Shown: piece by piece, positions 6,096-6,917 of the stretch
Numbering within the stretch: position 1 is the stretch's first letter
How the letters are laid out: each line of letters opens with the position of its first letter
The notes under the pieces: model-generated
Seen by the model: only the letters and a program-made list of their open reading frames with translations
Told to the model about the DNA's origin: nothing
Databases searched by the model: none
NCBI GenBank assembly: GCA_023266715.1
Contig: JAHFPK010000091.1
Coordinates: 2,602-9,518, forward strand
Length of the DNA: 6,917 nt
From: Hyphomicrobiales bacterium
GTDB lineage: Bacteria; Pseudomonadota; Alphaproteobacteria; Rhizobiales; Aestuariivirgaceae
Direction: 5' to 3'
Program-made: the position numbers and the translations under genes

Positions 6096-6917
6096 TTCTG
6101 ACACGTTTTTTCTTAGGCGGCTTTGATCGAAGGATTACCACTCTGATTGTGGTGGTTCTGGCAACAGCGCTTCTTGTTCCTATCCTGCATCTTGCCTTAC
6201 CAGCCGGAAACTTCTTCCATGTACCCACCTTTATGGTAGCGCTGCTCGGCAAGTATCTGACCTATGCTTTGCTTGCGTTGTCGCTTGACCTCGTTTGGGG
6301 GTTCTGCGGCATTCTCTCACTCGGCCACGGCGCTTTCTTCGCGCTCGGCGGCTACGCTATGGGCATGTATCTCATGCGGCAAATCGGCTCACGCGGCAGC
6401 TATGGCAATGCAGAACTCCCAGATTTCATGGTGTTCCTGAACTGGAAGGAGCTGCCCTGGTTCTGGTACGGCTTCGACCACTTCGCCTTCGCAATGCTGA
6501 TGGTGATGCTGGTTCCGGGAATTATGGCTGTTATTTTCGGCTGGTTTGCCTTTCGTTCCCGCGTCACTGGCGTTTATCTCTCAATCATCACCCAGGCGCT
6601 GACCTATGCGCTTATGCTGGCATTCTTCCGCAACAATATGGGCTTTGGCGGCAATAATGGTTTGACCGATTTCAAGGATATTCTGGGCTTCAGCGTTCAA
6701 GCCGGAGGAACACGCGTTGCTTTGTTTTCGGCAAGCGCAATTGCACTTGCTGCTGGCATTCTTATCACATCGGCGTTGGTCAATTCAAAGTATGGAAAAC
6801 TGATGATCGGTGTGCGCGATGCGGAGAACCGCTTGCGCTTCCTCGGCTATCGTCCGGAATTAATCAAGCTCGTTGCCTTTACGGTTTCTGCGGTGATGGC
6901 GGGCGTTGCAGGTGCTC
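6092..6917 (+). CDS. urtC: Urea ABC transporter permease UrtC (3' end missing)
   Basis: This LivM-type permease would pair with UrtB to form the urea channel. The frame begins with GTG at 6092, overlapping the urtB stop as GTGA. A purine-rich GGTGGA lies just upstream, inside urtB. The frame stays open to the right edge, giving 275 residues; family members run to about 380, so roughly the last 100 are outside the window. Recognisable stretches are DLVWGFCGILSLGHGAFFAL (66-85), the LivM signature, then GGYAMGMYLM (86-95), GVYLSIITQALTYAL (160-174), FFRNNMGFGGNNGLTDF (178-194), which is typical of UrtC, and the ATPase-contact loop VRDAENRLRFLGY (241-253). Hydrophobic segments lie near 15-35, 50-70, 75-95, 131-152, 161-180, 208-230 and 258-275. 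Translation is probably coupled to urtB. No internal frameshift was seen. urtD and urtE, encoding the ATPases, would be expected next. Confidence 0.93.
   Translation, partial: MILTRFFLGGFDRRITTLIVVVLATALLVPILHLALPAGNFFHVPTFMVALLGKYLTYALLALSLDLVWGFCGILSLGHGAFFALGGYAMGMYLMRQIGSRGSYGNAELPDFMVFLNWKELPWFWYGFDHFAFAMLMVMLVPGIMAVIFGWFAFRSRVTGVYLSIITQALTYALMLAFFRNNMGFGGNNGLTDFKDILGFSVQAGGTRVALFSASAIALAAGILITSALVNSKYGKLMIGVRDAENRLRFLGYRPELIKLVAFTVSAVMAGVAGA

Noticed and set aside
6295..6657. 120-residue ORF on the + strand
   Set aside because: It lies in another frame inside urtC, whose GTG-started frame is continuous and clearly homologous to LivM/UrtC; the shorter ORF has no recognisable features.
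1..6917. CRISPR array, insertion sequence, tRNA or phage-like genes
   Set aside because: No repeat-spacer pattern, transposase, terminal inverted repeats or tRNA-like structure was seen; genes are contiguous metabolic and transport genes on one strand.

Overview
This looks like an alphaproteobacterial chromosome, most likely of the order Hyphomicrobiales (Rhizobiales). The basis is the style of the proteins and the pairing of a PTS-type dihydroxyacetone (Dha) kinase locus with a urea (urt) uptake operon. The genus cannot be named from the sequence alone. All six genes I can support lie on the + strand. Two are cut by the window edges.

Region 1 (1-2881) is the 3' part of a Dha phosphorylation operon. 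It opens inside a PEP-dependent phosphotransferase gene (EI part of a DhaM-like protein), which is open from base 1 to its stop at 1450-1452. Two bases later comes a 148-residue protein with a possible DNA-binding N-terminal half. That gene overlaps by 4 bases with dhaK, which starts with GTG at 1898. The tight packing suggests one transcript. The EI part would take phosphate from PEP and send it down a chain to the ADP cofactor of DhaL, and DhaK would bind Dha for phosphorylation. dhaL is not in the window and no DhaL domain is fused to DhaK, so it is probably upstream.

Region 2 (2882-3106) is a 225-base, AT-rich intergenic stretch. It carries a near-perfect sigma-54 (-24/-12) promoter at 3042-3057, TGGCACAGGCTTTGCA, followed by a strong Shine-Dalgarno sequence for urtA. 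This implies nitrogen-responsive, NtrC-type control of urea uptake. No canonical NtrC site or terminator was found.

Region 3 (3107-6917) is the start of the urea ABC transporter operon: urtA (periplasmic urea-binding protein), a strong hairpin in the urtA-urtB gap, urtB (permease with a long N-terminal extracytoplasmic domain), and urtC (second permease, GTG start overlapping the urtB stop, cut at the right edge). The ATPase genes urtD and urtE, and perhaps urease genes, would be expected downstream but are not visible.

The window is mostly a recognisable metabolic and transport region. The points most worth a second look are the sigma-54 promoter, the urtA-urtB hairpin, the unrecognised HTH-like gene inside the dha operon, and the complete catalytic EI domain in the DhaM-like protein.
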